A DNA stretch of 64,000 bases. Origin: Muribaculaceae bacterium (GTDB taxonomy: Bacteria > Bacteroidota > Bacteroidia > Bacteroidales > Muribaculaceae). The notes under the pieces are model-generated. The model saw nothing but the letters and a program-made list of their open reading frames with translations. It searched no databases and was not told the DNA's origin. The position numbers and the translations under genes were made by a program. The stretch is taken from contig JAIDSL010000102.1 of assembly GCA_029061255.1 (NCBI GenBank), positions 1-64,000 of the forward strand. The letters are read 5' to 3'. This document shows, piece by piece, positions 1-8,090 of the stretch; within the stretch, counting starts at the first letter, position 1; each line of letters begins with the position of its first letter.

Positions 1-1058
1 ACGCAGGGGGGCAACGACACCTCGATACCGGCATTGCTAGCCATCATGATGGCCTCCTTGTAGTCGGCAGCCACCTTGTCGCGCTTCCAGATATTGTGTA
101 TGTCTGCCCAGTCAGTCACGATCATACCGTCCCAGTTGAGCTGTTCCTTGAGCCAGACGGTAAGCATCTCATGGTTGGCATGGAATGGAATACCGTTGAC
201 AATGCCGGAGTTGACCATGATTGAGAGGGCACCTGCGCGGATTGCCATCTTATATGGTTGGAAGTATTTCTCGCGGAGGTCGATGGGGCTGATGGATGCC
301 GGGGTGCGGTCCTTGCCTGTGGTGGGGACACCATAAGCCATATAGTGCTTCAAGCAGGCAGCCACATTGTTAAGGCCCACGTGGTTGGGATCATCACCCT
401 GATAGCCTTTTACCATCTCCACTGCCATGGCTCCGTTGATATATGGGTCTTCACCGAAGCTTTCCCACATACGGCTCCATACCGGGTTGCGCCCGAGGTC
501 CATGACGGGATTGTAGACCCAAGGAATTGAAGCAGCACGAGATTCGTAAGCACAAATAGCAGCACCTTCGCGTACGAGGTCACGGTTGAACGAAGCAGCC
601 ATATTGATTTCCTGAGGGAAGAGTGTGCCTCCGGTGGTGTAGGTTGTGCCATGGTTCTGGTCAACGCCGTAGATGTCAGGCACACCGATATATTTCATCG
701 ATTCCTCTTGGATGGTACCGATCACATAGTGCCACGTTTCTACGCTCTGCGCCTCACCGAGTGGAGTGTTGAGGATGGAGCCGACACGGTATTTCTCGAA
801 TGCCTCCTGCATCTTGGCGGCGTCGAGAGTGAACTTTCCGTTCTCTCCCGTAGCTTTGTAGTCGGTAAGCTGTCCGATCTCGATTTCACACATCTGTCCG
901 ATCTTGTCTTCGAGCGTCATCTTGCCTACGATTTCCTTCACTCTCTTCTCGATGTCGTTGTCAGAGGGAATGGCAGCCTCTCCCGATCCGGAGCTGCCGT
1001 TCTGTCCGCATGCTGTCAGAATAAGTCCCGACAGCAGGGTGATGGTAAGTTTTTTCAT
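1..1058 (-). CDS. Glycoside hydrolase family 3 beta-glucosidase-like lipoprotein, N-terminal part (runs off left edge)
   Basis: The first 352 codons are visible; the C-terminal half lies outside the window. The protein starts with a lipoprotein signal (LILTAC, Cys17) and then follows the GH3 N-terminal barrel: KMTLEDKIGQM near residue 50, the YGVDQNHGT segment, FPQEINMAAS, and the conserved KHY. The motif IVTDWADI contains the expected catalytic nucleophile Asp316. Such enzymes release terminal glucose or xylose from beta-linked oligosaccharides in the periplasm or at the cell surface. The start is the only ATG before the signal peptide, and a TAAATTTG promoter element lies about 35 bp upstream. 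The family is clear; the exact substrate is not. Confidence 0.93.
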   Translation of the reverse strand, partial: MKKLTITLLSGLILTACGQNGSSGSGEAAIPSDNDIEKRVKEIVGKMTLEDKIGQMCEIEIGQLTDYKATGENGKFTLDAAKMQEAFEKYRVGSILNTPLGEAQSVETWHYVIGTIQEESMKYIGVPDIYGVDQNHGTTYTTGGTLFPQEINMAASFNRDLVREGAAICAYESRAASIPWVYNPVMDLGRNPVWSRMWESFGEDPYINGAMAVEMVKGYQGDDPNHVGLNNVAACLKHYMAYGVPTTGKDRTPASISPIDLREKYFQPYKMAIRAGALSIMVNSGIVNGIPFHANHEMLTVWLKEQLNWDGMIVTDWADIHNIWKRDKVAADYKEAIMMASNAGIEVSLPPC

Positions 1059-1091
1059 TGGTATATGTTTTTTTGTTGAAGAATCTAAACG

Positions 1092-1123
1092 CAAATTTAT
1101 AAAAAAAATCGCTAATATCACAC
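1092..1123 (-). promoter_or_regulatory. Putative Bacteroidetes-type promoter of the GH3 gene
   Basis: On the minus strand TAAATTTG (1099-1092) matches the TAnnTTTG -7 element, 33 bp before the GH3 start codon. At the usual spacing the -33 region has only a weak TG, so the match is partial. Confidence 0.45.
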
Positions 1124-1181
1124 GAAATTTGATAATAAGTAAAAATAAAGATAATAAAGTATATGTGAATGTGAGGATTAA

Positions 1182-1213
1182 TTTGTGGAATAGGGAAATT
1201 TATTTTAAATTTG
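1182..1213 (+). promoter_or_regulatory. Bacteroidetes-type promoter of the zinc metallopeptidase gene
   Basis: TTTG (1182-1185) and TAAATTTG (1206-1213) are separated by exactly 20 bp, the consensus layout for the Bacteroidetes primary sigma factor. The ATG of the metallopeptidase follows 22 bp later. Confidence 0.75.
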
Positions 1214-1235
1214 CACTTTAAAATGATAACGAAAT

Positions 1236-2117
1236 ATGAGACTTGACGGAAGAAGACAGAGCGGCAATATCCAGGATCGCCGTGGCATGTCGGGAAAGGC
1301 GATTGGTATCGGAGGTGGTATCATTGGAGTGATAATTGCGGCAGTGATCACGCTGATGTCGGGCGGTGGTGTCGGAGATGTGGCGCAGTCAGTATTCAAT
1401 GCCATGCAGCAGCAGGGTGATGTGCAGACACAGCAGGCAGTCCAGCTCGATGCCGAGGATCAACGGCTGTACGATCTTTCGTCGAAAGTGCTTGCCGGCA
1501 CTGAAGATGTGTGGACCAAGATCTTCCGTGAGCAGGGATGGGGAGAATATAAGGCTCCGCAGATGGTGATCTACAGCGGCTCCATACAGACAGGTTGCGG
1601 TCAAGGCACAGCACAGACAGGTCCTTTCTACTGCTCGGCAGACGAGACCGTCTATATCGACCTTGATTTCTTCAAGTCGATGCAGAGCCAGATAGGAGCA
1701 TCAGGCGATTTTTGCTATGCCTATGTAATAGCACATGAAGTGGGCCACCATGTGCAGAATCTTCTCGGCACTTTGAATAAGGCACATTCCGCTATGGCTC
1801 GTCTTCCGGAAAAAGAAGCAAATAAGATAAGCGTATGCCTTGAGCTTCAAGCCGATTACTATGCCGGTGTATGGGGACATACCGACAATGAGATGTTCGG
1901 GTCGATAGAACCCGGCGACATAGAAAACGCCATAAATGCGGCTTCAAAGATCGGCGACGATTACATACAAAAGAAGGCTTATGGCTATGAGATACCTGAT
2001 GCCTTCAACCATGGGCGCAGCGAGTGGCGTGTACACTGGCTTTCGAAAGGTCTGAAGACCGGAGACGCGTCGATGTCGGCAGCAGATACATTCTCCGGCT
2101 CATATCCACCTATGTAA
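1236..2117 (+). CDS. Neutral zinc metallopeptidase, YpfJ/KPN_02809 family
   Basis: A 293-residue protein with a short charged N-terminus (RLDGRRQSGNIQDRRG), one Gly/Ile-rich membrane segment at about residues 22-45, and a peptidase domain carrying the zinc-binding motif H167-E-V-G-H171. A later ELQADYYAG segment supplies the third ligand region typical of this family. Length and order of elements match YpfJ-like neutral zinc metallopeptidases, whose physiological substrate is not known. The gene has its own consensus promoter and ends 15 bp before the stop of the convergent beta-barrel protein gene. Family assignment is firm; biological role is open. Confidence 0.9.
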   Translation: MRLDGRRQSGNIQDRRGMSGKAIGIGGGIIGVIIAAVITLMSGGGVGDVAQSVFNAMQQQGDVQTQQAVQLDAEDQRLYDLSSKVLAGTEDVWTKIFREQGWGEYKAPQMVIYSGSIQTGCGQGTAQTGPFYCSADETVYIDLDFFKSMQSQIGASGDFCYAYVIAHEVGHHVQNLLGTLNKAHSAMARLPEKEANKISVCLELQADYYAGVWGHTDNEMFGSIEPGDIENAINAASKIGDDYIQKKAYGYEIPDAFNHGRSEWRVHWLSKGLKTGDASMSAADTFSGSYPPM

Positions 2118-2131
2118 ACCATAATTTAGAA

Positions 2132-3430
2132 TTAGGGGTTTAGGGTGAAGCGGATACCGAGGTTCAGGTTGAAGTTCCAAGGATGATCCTTATAGATGGT
2201 GGATAGATTGGAGCCATCGTTGAAGTAGTAGCTGACTCCGGGCTCTGCGAATATGCCGATATTGGGCAGAGGCTTCAACTGTAGTCCGGGAGCGGCATTG
2301 ACCGACCATTGCATAGGTTTCTCTTTCTGAGAAGAATATTGCTCAAGTGATAGACCATCAGCTGCGGATTTAGTCTGGAACCGATTGCTCACGCATTTCT
2401 CTCCCATTACTCCGGCAGAGAGGTATAGGTCGACCGCTTTCCATGACCATACTGAAAGTTTGACGTTGAGAGGAATGCCTATGTAATGCATCTGTCGTTC
2501 TCCTGAAGATGCTTTATTGCCTTGGCTTACAGTGAAGTCAGAAGATAAAGATGTATACATGACTCCCGTCTCAATACCGACGCGATCCGTCAGGCTGTAT
2601 TGGAAGGTAATGCCTGCCTTTACAGGCTGATGATGGTGAGTTTCTGTGTTTATGGGGATTTCGTCAGGATCTTCATTAAATGGGGGATAATTCGAAGACC
2701 CAAAGTTAGGATCTCCGACTGAATTGCTGCCGGGATCAGAATTGACGAAATCATCGTCATAATTAGGATAATTGTTGCCCCATAGCGGACCGTTGCCAAT
2801 GTTTGTGCCGGGTCTCTGCCCCATACTTCCGGTTGCCTGTCCTATCCCGGAAGCGTAGGCTGCTACTGCGTACCTGCCATTCTGATTTATATGGTTTCTC
2901 CGTTTAGGAGCTATACCGGCATAAAGATGCTTTGTTTTCCCTGTATCGGTTTGTCTATAATCCCTTATCCCGGTGTCATCTTCTATATCCTTAAGTTCCT
3001 GAGAAATCGTGTCGGTGTATGAAGTGATATTCTCATCCTCGGATGTAGATGATGTGAATGTTTCCTCTTGTTTCCCATTGTTTGAAGAAACGGCTATCTT
3101 TGGGGATATAATTAAAGTTGCAGCCGGAGCCTGTTTGGTGGTTGTCGGAAGTGATTGCATGGGTTCGCCTCCGGTGTTTTCAGGGAGTGAAGAGTAAGCC
3201 GCAGCTCTTGTATCGCTGACTTCGAGTGTTTCCCCACGGCTGATCCATAAGAGAAAACTTCCTCCTATCGAAAGCAAAGCGAGTAGCGCTGCGGCTACCG
3301 CCGCCTTCCTTCTCCAAGAACTTTTGGGCGCGGGAGTTTCAACCCCAAGGCTTTCCCAGAGTCCTTCAGGCGCATCCATCTCAAAGTCTGAAAGGCCTTT
3401 GCGCAGATCTTCGATCCATTTCTCGTTCAT
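2132..3430 (-). CDS. Sigma-factor partner: N-terminal inner-membrane anchor plus C-terminal outer-membrane beta-barrel-like domain
   Basis: A 432-residue protein encoded directly after an ECF sigma factor; start and stop codons overlap (ATGA), so the two are translationally coupled. Residues 1-40 are soluble and carry the pattern ESLGVE seen in Bacteroidetes sigma partners. A single membrane helix follows at about 44-64 (AAVAAALLALLSIGGSFLLW), then a long Ser/Thr/Asn-rich low-complexity linker. From about residue 265 on, alternating hydrophobic strands (AGITFQYSLTDRVGIETGVMY) and the ending NLNLGIRFTLNP look like a small PorT/OmpA-type outer-membrane barrel. It is probably an anti-sigma factor that senses envelope state; this is inferred from position and architecture. 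No close functional family is recognised. Confidence 0.75.
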   Translation of the reverse strand: MNEKWIEDLRKGLSDFEMDAPEGLWESLGVETPAPKSSWRRKAAVAAALLALLSIGGSFLLWISRGETLEVSDTRAAAYSSLPENTGGEPMQSLPTTTKQAPAATLIISPKIAVSSNNGKQEETFTSSTSEDENITSYTDTISQELKDIEDDTGIRDYRQTDTGKTKHLYAGIAPKRRNHINQNGRYAVAAYASGIGQATGSMGQRPGTNIGNGPLWGNNYPNYDDDFVNSDPGSNSVGDPNFGSSNYPPFNEDPDEIPINTETHHHQPVKAGITFQYSLTDRVGIETGVMYTSLSSDFTVSQGNKASSGERQMHYIGIPLNVKLSVWSWKAVDLYLSAGVMGEKCVSNRFQTKSAADGLSLEQYSSQKEKPMQWSVNAAPGLQLKPLPNIGIFAEPGVSYYFNDGSNLSTIYKDHPWNFNLNLGIRFTLNP

Positions 3431-3993
3431 ATGTCGGGGTTGTTAGATTGATAATTCTTAATTCTTGCTGCCAATAGTGCTTTTGCCCTATGGAACTGGG
3501 AGGCTGATGATGCTTCCTTGATGTTGAGGATGGTGGCTATTTCCTTGTGAGACTTCTCTTCGAATACGTATAGGTTGAAGACTGTTCTGTAGCCTGGTGG
3601 CAGTTCCCTGATCAATTTGTGTAGGGTTTCCATTGATAGTCCTTCGAGTTGCGGAGGTTCGTCGTCTTCCGGTTCTTCTGCTTTCAACGAAAGATTCAGT
3701 ATTTCAGAACGATAGGTATGGCGTATAAATTGAAGTGATTCGTTGATTACAATCCTTGTAAGCCAGGCCTTAAGCGATCCTGGACCTCTATATTCAAAAG
3801 AGGTCATTGAAGCGAAGATGCGAATGAAACTGTCGTGGAGCACATCTTTCACGTCGTCAGGAACAGACAGATAGCGGGTACATACGCCGGTAAGGTAGTC
3901 GGCATATGTACAGTACAAGGCTTTCTTGGCTAAGGGATCATCCTTTCGCATCAACCTTGCGATTCCCTCTTCTCTGTCTTTATGGTCAGTCAA
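3427..3993 (-). CDS. ECF-type RNA polymerase sigma factor
   Basis: A 188-residue sigma-70 family protein. Region 2 spans about residues 20-90 (ADYLTGVCTRYL, DVKDVLHDSFIRIF, the core-binding and -10 recognition helices). Region 4 spans about 120-180 (LIRELPPGYRTVFNLYVFEEKSHKEIATIL, then SASQFHRAKALL, the helix-turn-helix that reads -35). It directs transcription of a specialised regulon, probably under control of the membrane protein encoded by the overlapping downstream gene. A serpin lipoprotein gene ends 13 bp upstream on the same strand and may be transcribed into this module. The sigma family is certain; the regulon is unknown. Confidence 0.93.
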   Translation of the reverse strand: MTDHKDREEGIARLMRKDDPLAKKALYCTYADYLTGVCTRYLSVPDDVKDVLHDSFIRIFASMTSFEYRGPGSLKAWLTRIVINESLQFIRHTYRSEILNLSLKAEEPEDDEPPQLEGLSMETLHKLIRELPPGYRTVFNLYVFEEKSHKEIATILNIKEASSASQFHRAKALLAARIKNYQSNNPDI

Positions 3994-4006
3994 TTTTTCT
4001 ACGATA

Positions 4007-5263
4007 TCATAATGACGTCACAGTGCCGATAAATAGAATTGCGTCGGAGATAGTGTCGCGAATTATATAGACGAATGGACGGTCGAAAACCATTGATATC
4101 GGCTCGAAGCCAGGTCCGGCCGCATTGTCCATTCCGGCAAGACTTGCAGCTGCTCCCTCGGTGCCTTCTTCATCTACAATAATCTTTACAGCGTGGCGGA
4201 ATTGAGATAGAAATAGAGTTTCGTTAGCGGCTTGGTGGATACCACAGGTACATACCTTGTCGAAGCCAATCTGCTTCAGGTAGTCGATCATAGAAATGTT
4301 GATTTCTGTCTCGAATTTCGGCATTTTAAGTATTATTTCATGGTGGGATACTGAAGATTCAAGGTCCTTAAGTGTTTCGCTGTTCAATGAGTTAAGCATA
4401 TTTTCGAATCCTCTCTCATCTTCGGGCTGTAGAAGTGTCATGGTGTATCTGTCGCCGGAGTAAGGTAGACAGACACCTCTTATGCCATCTGCTTCGCAGT
4501 AGATGAGGTCATCGTTTAGATTCATAAATGTGGCCTCTGACCTTGAACCATCAATGTTGCAGAAGACACCCTTATGTGTCAGTTTTTTGTTAAATTCTGT
4601 CTTCCATTTCCCCTTGAAATATGTGGTGTTTAGAAATGCAAGTCTAACGTCCAAGGGGTTTGATAGGAATTCCGGTATCATTCCATTGGTATAATGGCTT
4701 ACGAATTTATTTAGCTTAGATTTTCCTGATTCATCTCCAAGATAAATGGGGAATAATGATCCTCCGAAAATCAATCGGATGTCTGATGCAAATTTAGGTA
4801 GCAGTTTTAGGTCAGGATGATGCCATATTGAGTTGGTGAAGCCGCATTGTGTGTCTCCGTTGAGCATGGGTACTTCTGTCATCAGGGCATTGCAGTATAT
4901 ATTGAGTTCGTGAAGCCCTCCGGGACCATTGCTATAACCCAGTATATCCAATATTTCGTCACGACTTTCCCCCTCGTCGCCATTTGCCATCATTGCGAAT
5001 GTGGAGAATACGCTTATAGGTGACACACAGACATTTCCTTTTTCTCCTTCATAGACTGTCTTAAAGAGTGATGAAGCGAAGCCATTTGATTTGTCAATGT
5101 TGGCAGATGCTATCTTCGCAAGTGGCTGGGCATCTTTCCAAGGTTCATCTCCAAATCCGGGGCAGATTACGAATTTGTTGTTCTCCTGGCTGTCGTCTAT
5201 GTCGGAGCATGCTCCGGAAAGAAGACTCAAGCATGCTATTCCTGCAAATATCAGTTTTTTCAT
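4007..5263 (-). CDS. Serpin-family protease inhibitor, lipoprotein
   Basis: A 418-residue protein with a lipoprotein signal (LLSGAC, Cys19) followed by a complete serpin fold: NVCVSPISVFSTFAMMANG, FTNSIWHHPDLKLLPKFASDI, LAFLNTTYFKGKW, and the C-terminal FDRPFVYIIRD...ILFIGTV. The reactive-centre hinge reads EEGTEGAAAS, close to the consensus of inhibitory serpins, so it is probably an active inhibitor that traps serine or cysteine proteases at the cell surface. The scissile bond cannot be fixed by eye; the exposed loop after the hinge is LAGMDNAAG. It is followed after 13 bp by the ECF sigma operon. A paralogue lies at 25197-26501 and has lost this hinge. Confidence 0.93.
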   Translation of the reverse strand: MKKLIFAGIACLSLLSGACSDIDDSQENNKFVICPGFGDEPWKDAQPLAKIASANIDKSNGFASSLFKTVYEGEKGNVCVSPISVFSTFAMMANGDEGESRDEILDILGYSNGPGGLHELNIYCNALMTEVPMLNGDTQCGFTNSIWHHPDLKLLPKFASDIRLIFGGSLFPIYLGDESGKSKLNKFVSHYTNGMIPEFLSNPLDVRLAFLNTTYFKGKWKTEFNKKLTHKGVFCNIDGSRSEATFMNLNDDLIYCEADGIRGVCLPYSGDRYTMTLLQPEDERGFENMLNSLNSETLKDLESSVSHHEIILKMPKFETEINISMIDYLKQIGFDKVCTCGIHQAANETLFLSQFRHAVKIIVDEEGTEGAAASLAGMDNAAGPGFEPISMVFDRPFVYIIRDTISDAILFIGTVTSL

Positions 5264-5386
5264 AATTGAATAGGTTCTTATAAAATTAACAATATTCGAT
5301 CGAACGTCTATTCAATAAATAAGGAAATATGAAAACCTTGCATGCCGGTGTGAAAAAAAAATTATAGAGATTCACTACACCATTTT

Positions 5387-5474
5387 CACAAAGTATGTCC
5401 ATAAAATGTGGAGATTCTCACAAAATATGTCCATAAAATGTGAGAAACTACACAAAGTATGTACTTAAAATGTG
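5387..5474 (+). repeat. Three phased 24-bp imperfect palindromes upstream of the DUF4143 ATPase
   Basis: Units at 5387-5410, 5419-5442 and 5451-5474 start with CACAAA, contain TATGT, and end with AAAATGTG. Each is a partial dyad (CACA...TATG / CATA...TGTG in units 1 and 2). The period is exactly 32 bp, about three helical turns, with 8-bp spacers that differ in sequence. The array ends 8 bp before the predicted -33 element of the ATPase promoter, so it looks like an operator or iteron set. It is not a CRISPR array: the spacers are far too short. Confidence 0.75.
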
Positions 5475-5482
5475 ATTGAGGT

Positions 5483-5514
5483 GTTGTGAATATGGAAAAT
5501 TGTATATAATTTTG
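5483..5514 (+). promoter_or_regulatory. Predicted promoter of the DUF4143 ATPase gene
   Basis: GTTG (5483-5486) and TAATTTTG (5507-5514) are 20 bp apart, matching the Bacteroidetes promoter layout. The ATG follows 20 bp downstream, and the three-unit repeat array lies immediately upstream. Confidence 0.6.
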
Positions 5515-5534
5515 CATACAAAACCATTAGATAC

Positions 5535-6818
5535 ATGAAAAGATTCGCGACAAAAGAGCTTGAGAAATGGAAGTCTTCCCCTCGACGTAAACCGCTCATT
5601 ATCGAAGGGGTGAGGCAGGTAGGCAAGACATGGCTTGTAAAGGAATTTGCCGCCACTCATTACAAGAACATGGTCTATGTAAATTTCGAGCAGCAGATCT
5701 ATCTAAGAGACCTTTTTAAGACAGATTTCGATACAGAGAGGATACTTACAGCGCTCAAAGCGGCTACTCATCAGGATATCATACCCGGAGAGACACTTAT
5801 ATTCCTTGATGAGATACAGGATGCTGAAAATGGATTGACATCATTGAAGTATTTCTGCGAGAACGCTCCCGAGCAGCATGTAGTGGCTGCCGGCAGTCTT
5901 CTCGGAATAGAACTGCATCGCAATTCATCTTTTCCCGTTGGTAAGGTAAGATTCCTGACATTGCGGCCTATGTCTTTCTGGGAGTTCCTGATTGCCGTTG
6001 GAGAGGAAGAACTGGAGAATTTGCTTGAAGCTGGCGATTGGAAAGGTATAAATATTTTCGTACCGAAACTGAAGGAACTCCTTAAAATGTATTATTTTGT
6101 AGGAGGTATGCCCGAGTCGGTACTTGCATTCAGTCTGCGCCGTGATTTCGATGAAGTCAGGGAAATACAAGAAGAAATACTCCATAGCTACGACTTTGAT
6201 TTTTCAAAGCATGCTCCTTCTGAGATTGTCCCACGCATAAGACAGCTTTGGAACTCCTTGCCTGCACAGCTTTCTAAGGAGAACCGTAAGTTTATTTATG
6301 GCCTCGTGAGGGAAGGAGCTCGGGCAAGGGAGTACGAGGCCGCTCTTCAATGGCTTATCGATGGTGGACTCATATATAAGATATGTAATGTCTCCGCGCC
6401 GAGAATTCCACTTAAGAGTTATGAAGAAGAGTCCATTTTTAAGCTCTTTTCCCTTGATGTGGGATTGCTGGGTGCGATGTCATCGCTCGACTCCGAAACA
6501 ATAGTTAAAGGAAACTGTATCTTTACAGAGTTTAAGGGAGCACTTACGGAGCAGTTTGCCCTGCAGGAACTTATATTGAATCATGAGCTTTTCTATTTCG
6601 CCAAGGCGAACTCCCAACTTGAGATAGATTTCCTGATTCAGCATAATGGGAATGTCATTCCTATAGAGGTTAAGGCTGAGGAAAATCTTAGGGCAAGAAG
6701 TCTCAGGCAGTTTGTAGCTGACAATAAGTCGCTTGAAGCCTATCGGCTCTCCATGTCCGACTATCGTAAGGAAACATGGATGACCAATTTGCCTCTGTAC
6801 GCCATAGAATCCCTTTAA
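5535..6818 (+). CDS. AAA-family ATP-binding protein with C-terminal DUF4143
   Basis: A 427-residue protein. Walker A is GVRQVGKT (residues 25-32) and Walker B is LIFLDE (88-93). The C-terminal third is the DUF4143 region, with LEIDFLIQ and IPIEVKAEEN resembling the acidic/lysine core of PD-(D/E)XK nucleases. These proteins are common in multiple copies in Bacteroidetes; their role is not established, although addiction- or defence-like functions have been suggested. The last codons overlap the end of the convergent DUF418 gene by 4 bp. The gene is preceded by a phased repeat array that suggests autoregulation. Family identity is firm; function is unknown. Confidence 0.9.
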   Translation: MKRFATKELEKWKSSPRRKPLIIEGVRQVGKTWLVKEFAATHYKNMVYVNFEQQIYLRDLFKTDFDTERILTALKAATHQDIIPGETLIFLDEIQDAENGLTSLKYFCENAPEQHVVAAGSLLGIELHRNSSFPVGKVRFLTLRPMSFWEFLIAVGEEELENLLEAGDWKGINIFVPKLKELLKMYYFVGGMPESVLAFSLRRDFDEVREIQEEILHSYDFDFSKHAPSEIVPRIRQLWNSLPAQLSKENRKFIYGLVREGARAREYEAALQWLIDGGLIYKICNVSAPRIPLKSYEEESIFKLFSLDVGLLGAMSSLDSETIVKGNCIFTEFKGALTEQFALQELILNHELFYFAKANSQLEIDFLIQHNGNVIPIEVKAEENLRARSLRQFVADNKSLEAYRLSMSDYRKETWMTNLPLYAIESL

Positions 6819-8035
6819 TCTTTGACGATGGGGAAGAGGCGGAGGTAGGTGAGGCAGCGCCAGATCCATTCGAAGGGTCCGAAGCGGAAGTAGCGTAGCC
6901 ATAGGGCACTGAAGCAAATCTGGAAGATGAATACGCACAACACGGTGAGTTCTACATAAATTAGGCCGGTGTCGGCACCGAATCCAAAACCGGTGCCGTA
7001 GTAAATGAGCATTCCAATCAGCGACTGCCCGATATAATTGGTCAGTGCCATGCGGCCGGGATAGGCGAGAATTCTCCAAAAGGATGCATTCCGATGGCGG
7101 AGATAAAGCAGACACAATGCTCCTATATATCCGAAAGCTGTAAGATAGACGCTAAGGAAGTATATAAGGCTGTGACCTCCGAGTCCGAACGGATGGCCGG
7201 ATAGGGAGTCCCATGCATATAGACAGGACAGGGGCAGACCGAGACATAGCCCCCACGCAGTAGCCTTGCGAAGAAGGCTTTTTTTTGTCTCGAGATCGGC
7301 ATAAAGGCGATGTCGGCCTATGTAGAGTCCGATCATAAATAGTCCCAATACCTTAAACCAACGGTGTCCGTCTACGAATTCCTGAATCCTTACTATGGCT
7401 CCCTGAATCAGAAAGTCAAATACCTTGCTGTAGCTGTCTGCATCACGCAGCCAGTAAGCGAAGTTATCCTCTGTGATACCGACCTTCGCGCATTCCCTCC
7501 ATTGCCAGTCTACAATGGGAGCCGACAGTGACACTCCTAAAGCTTCCAATATGAAATCAAGCACTACCGGGAGTAAGAGCAGGATCCCCGCTGTCCATAG
7601 CAGCGCTTTATCGGATACCTTCAGGAAGAGGGGAAGAATCATTCCCATCAATGCATACAGCATCAGAATGTCGCCGCTCCATATGTACATAAGGTGCAAA
7701 AAACCAATGATAAGGAGAACTGCCATTCTGCGGTAAAAGATAACGTAAGCGTTTCCTCCTCTTTTAGACACATTTGAGATTATTATAGAGAATCCGATAC
7801 CGAAAAGGAGGGAGAAGATAGTATAGAACTTTCCATCGACGAATATGCTGAGGAAATATTTAGTGATCAGGTCCCACCCGGAAGTCGGCATCATTGATGA
7901 AGCCTCTACGGGGAGAAAAGAATAGAGAGAAAATTCAGGGAAATTGGCCATGCAGATGCCAAGGAGGGCAAAGCCGCGGAGCGCGTCAAGTATGACGTGG
8001 CGCTTCGTGGCTTCGATTGGGGCTGGGGATGTCAT
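6815..8035 (-). CDS. DUF418 (YeiB-like) integral membrane protein
   Basis: A 406-residue protein with about ten hydrophobic segments. The opening HVILDALRGFALLGICMANF is the hallmark of the YeiB/DUF418 group, related to acyltransferase-3 membrane proteins. The C-terminal DUF418 part includes GRMALTNYIGQSLIGMLIYYGTGFGFG and ending GPFEWIWRCLTY. Substrate and reaction are unknown. It is the third gene of a leftward cluster (DUF3737, MalY-like, DUF418), separated from MalY by about 50 bp that contain a palindromic repeat, and its end overlaps that of the DUF4143 ATPase gene. Confidence 0.9.
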   Translation of the reverse strand: MTSPAPIEATKRHVILDALRGFALLGICMANFPEFSLYSFLPVEASSMMPTSGWDLITKYFLSIFVDGKFYTIFSLLFGIGFSIIISNVSKRGGNAYVIFYRRMAVLLIIGFLHLMYIWSGDILMLYALMGMILPLFLKVSDKALLWTAGILLLLPVVLDFILEALGVSLSAPIVDWQWRECAKVGITEDNFAYWLRDADSYSKVFDFLIQGAIVRIQEFVDGHRWFKVLGLFMIGLYIGRHRLYADLETKKSLLRKATAWGLCLGLPLSCLYAWDSLSGHPFGLGGHSLIYFLSVYLTAFGYIGALCLLYLRHRNASFWRILAYPGRMALTNYIGQSLIGMLIYYGTGFGFGADTGLIYVELTVLCVFIFQICFSALWLRYFRFGPFEWIWRCLTYLRLFPIVKD

Positions 8036-8064
8036 AGGGTTGTTGGGTTGGTTTTCGCAGAGTT

Positions 8065-8090
8065 CGGACGCACGGGCCGTGCGTCCCTAC
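8065..8090. repeat. 26-bp palindromic element, single copy supplying the MalY stop codon
   Basis: The core ACGCACGGGCCGTGCGT is flanked by CGG and CCCTAC, one base different from the copies at 29860, 29923, 30781, 30842 and 51575. The minus-strand TAG at 8089-8087, which ends the MalY-like gene, is part of the element's TAGGGACG edge. Confidence 0.9.

Noticed and set aside
5387-5474. Three regularly spaced 24-bp repeats considered as a CRISPR array
   Set aside because: The spacers are only 8 bp and no cas genes are adjacent; a phased operator array next to a promoter fits better.
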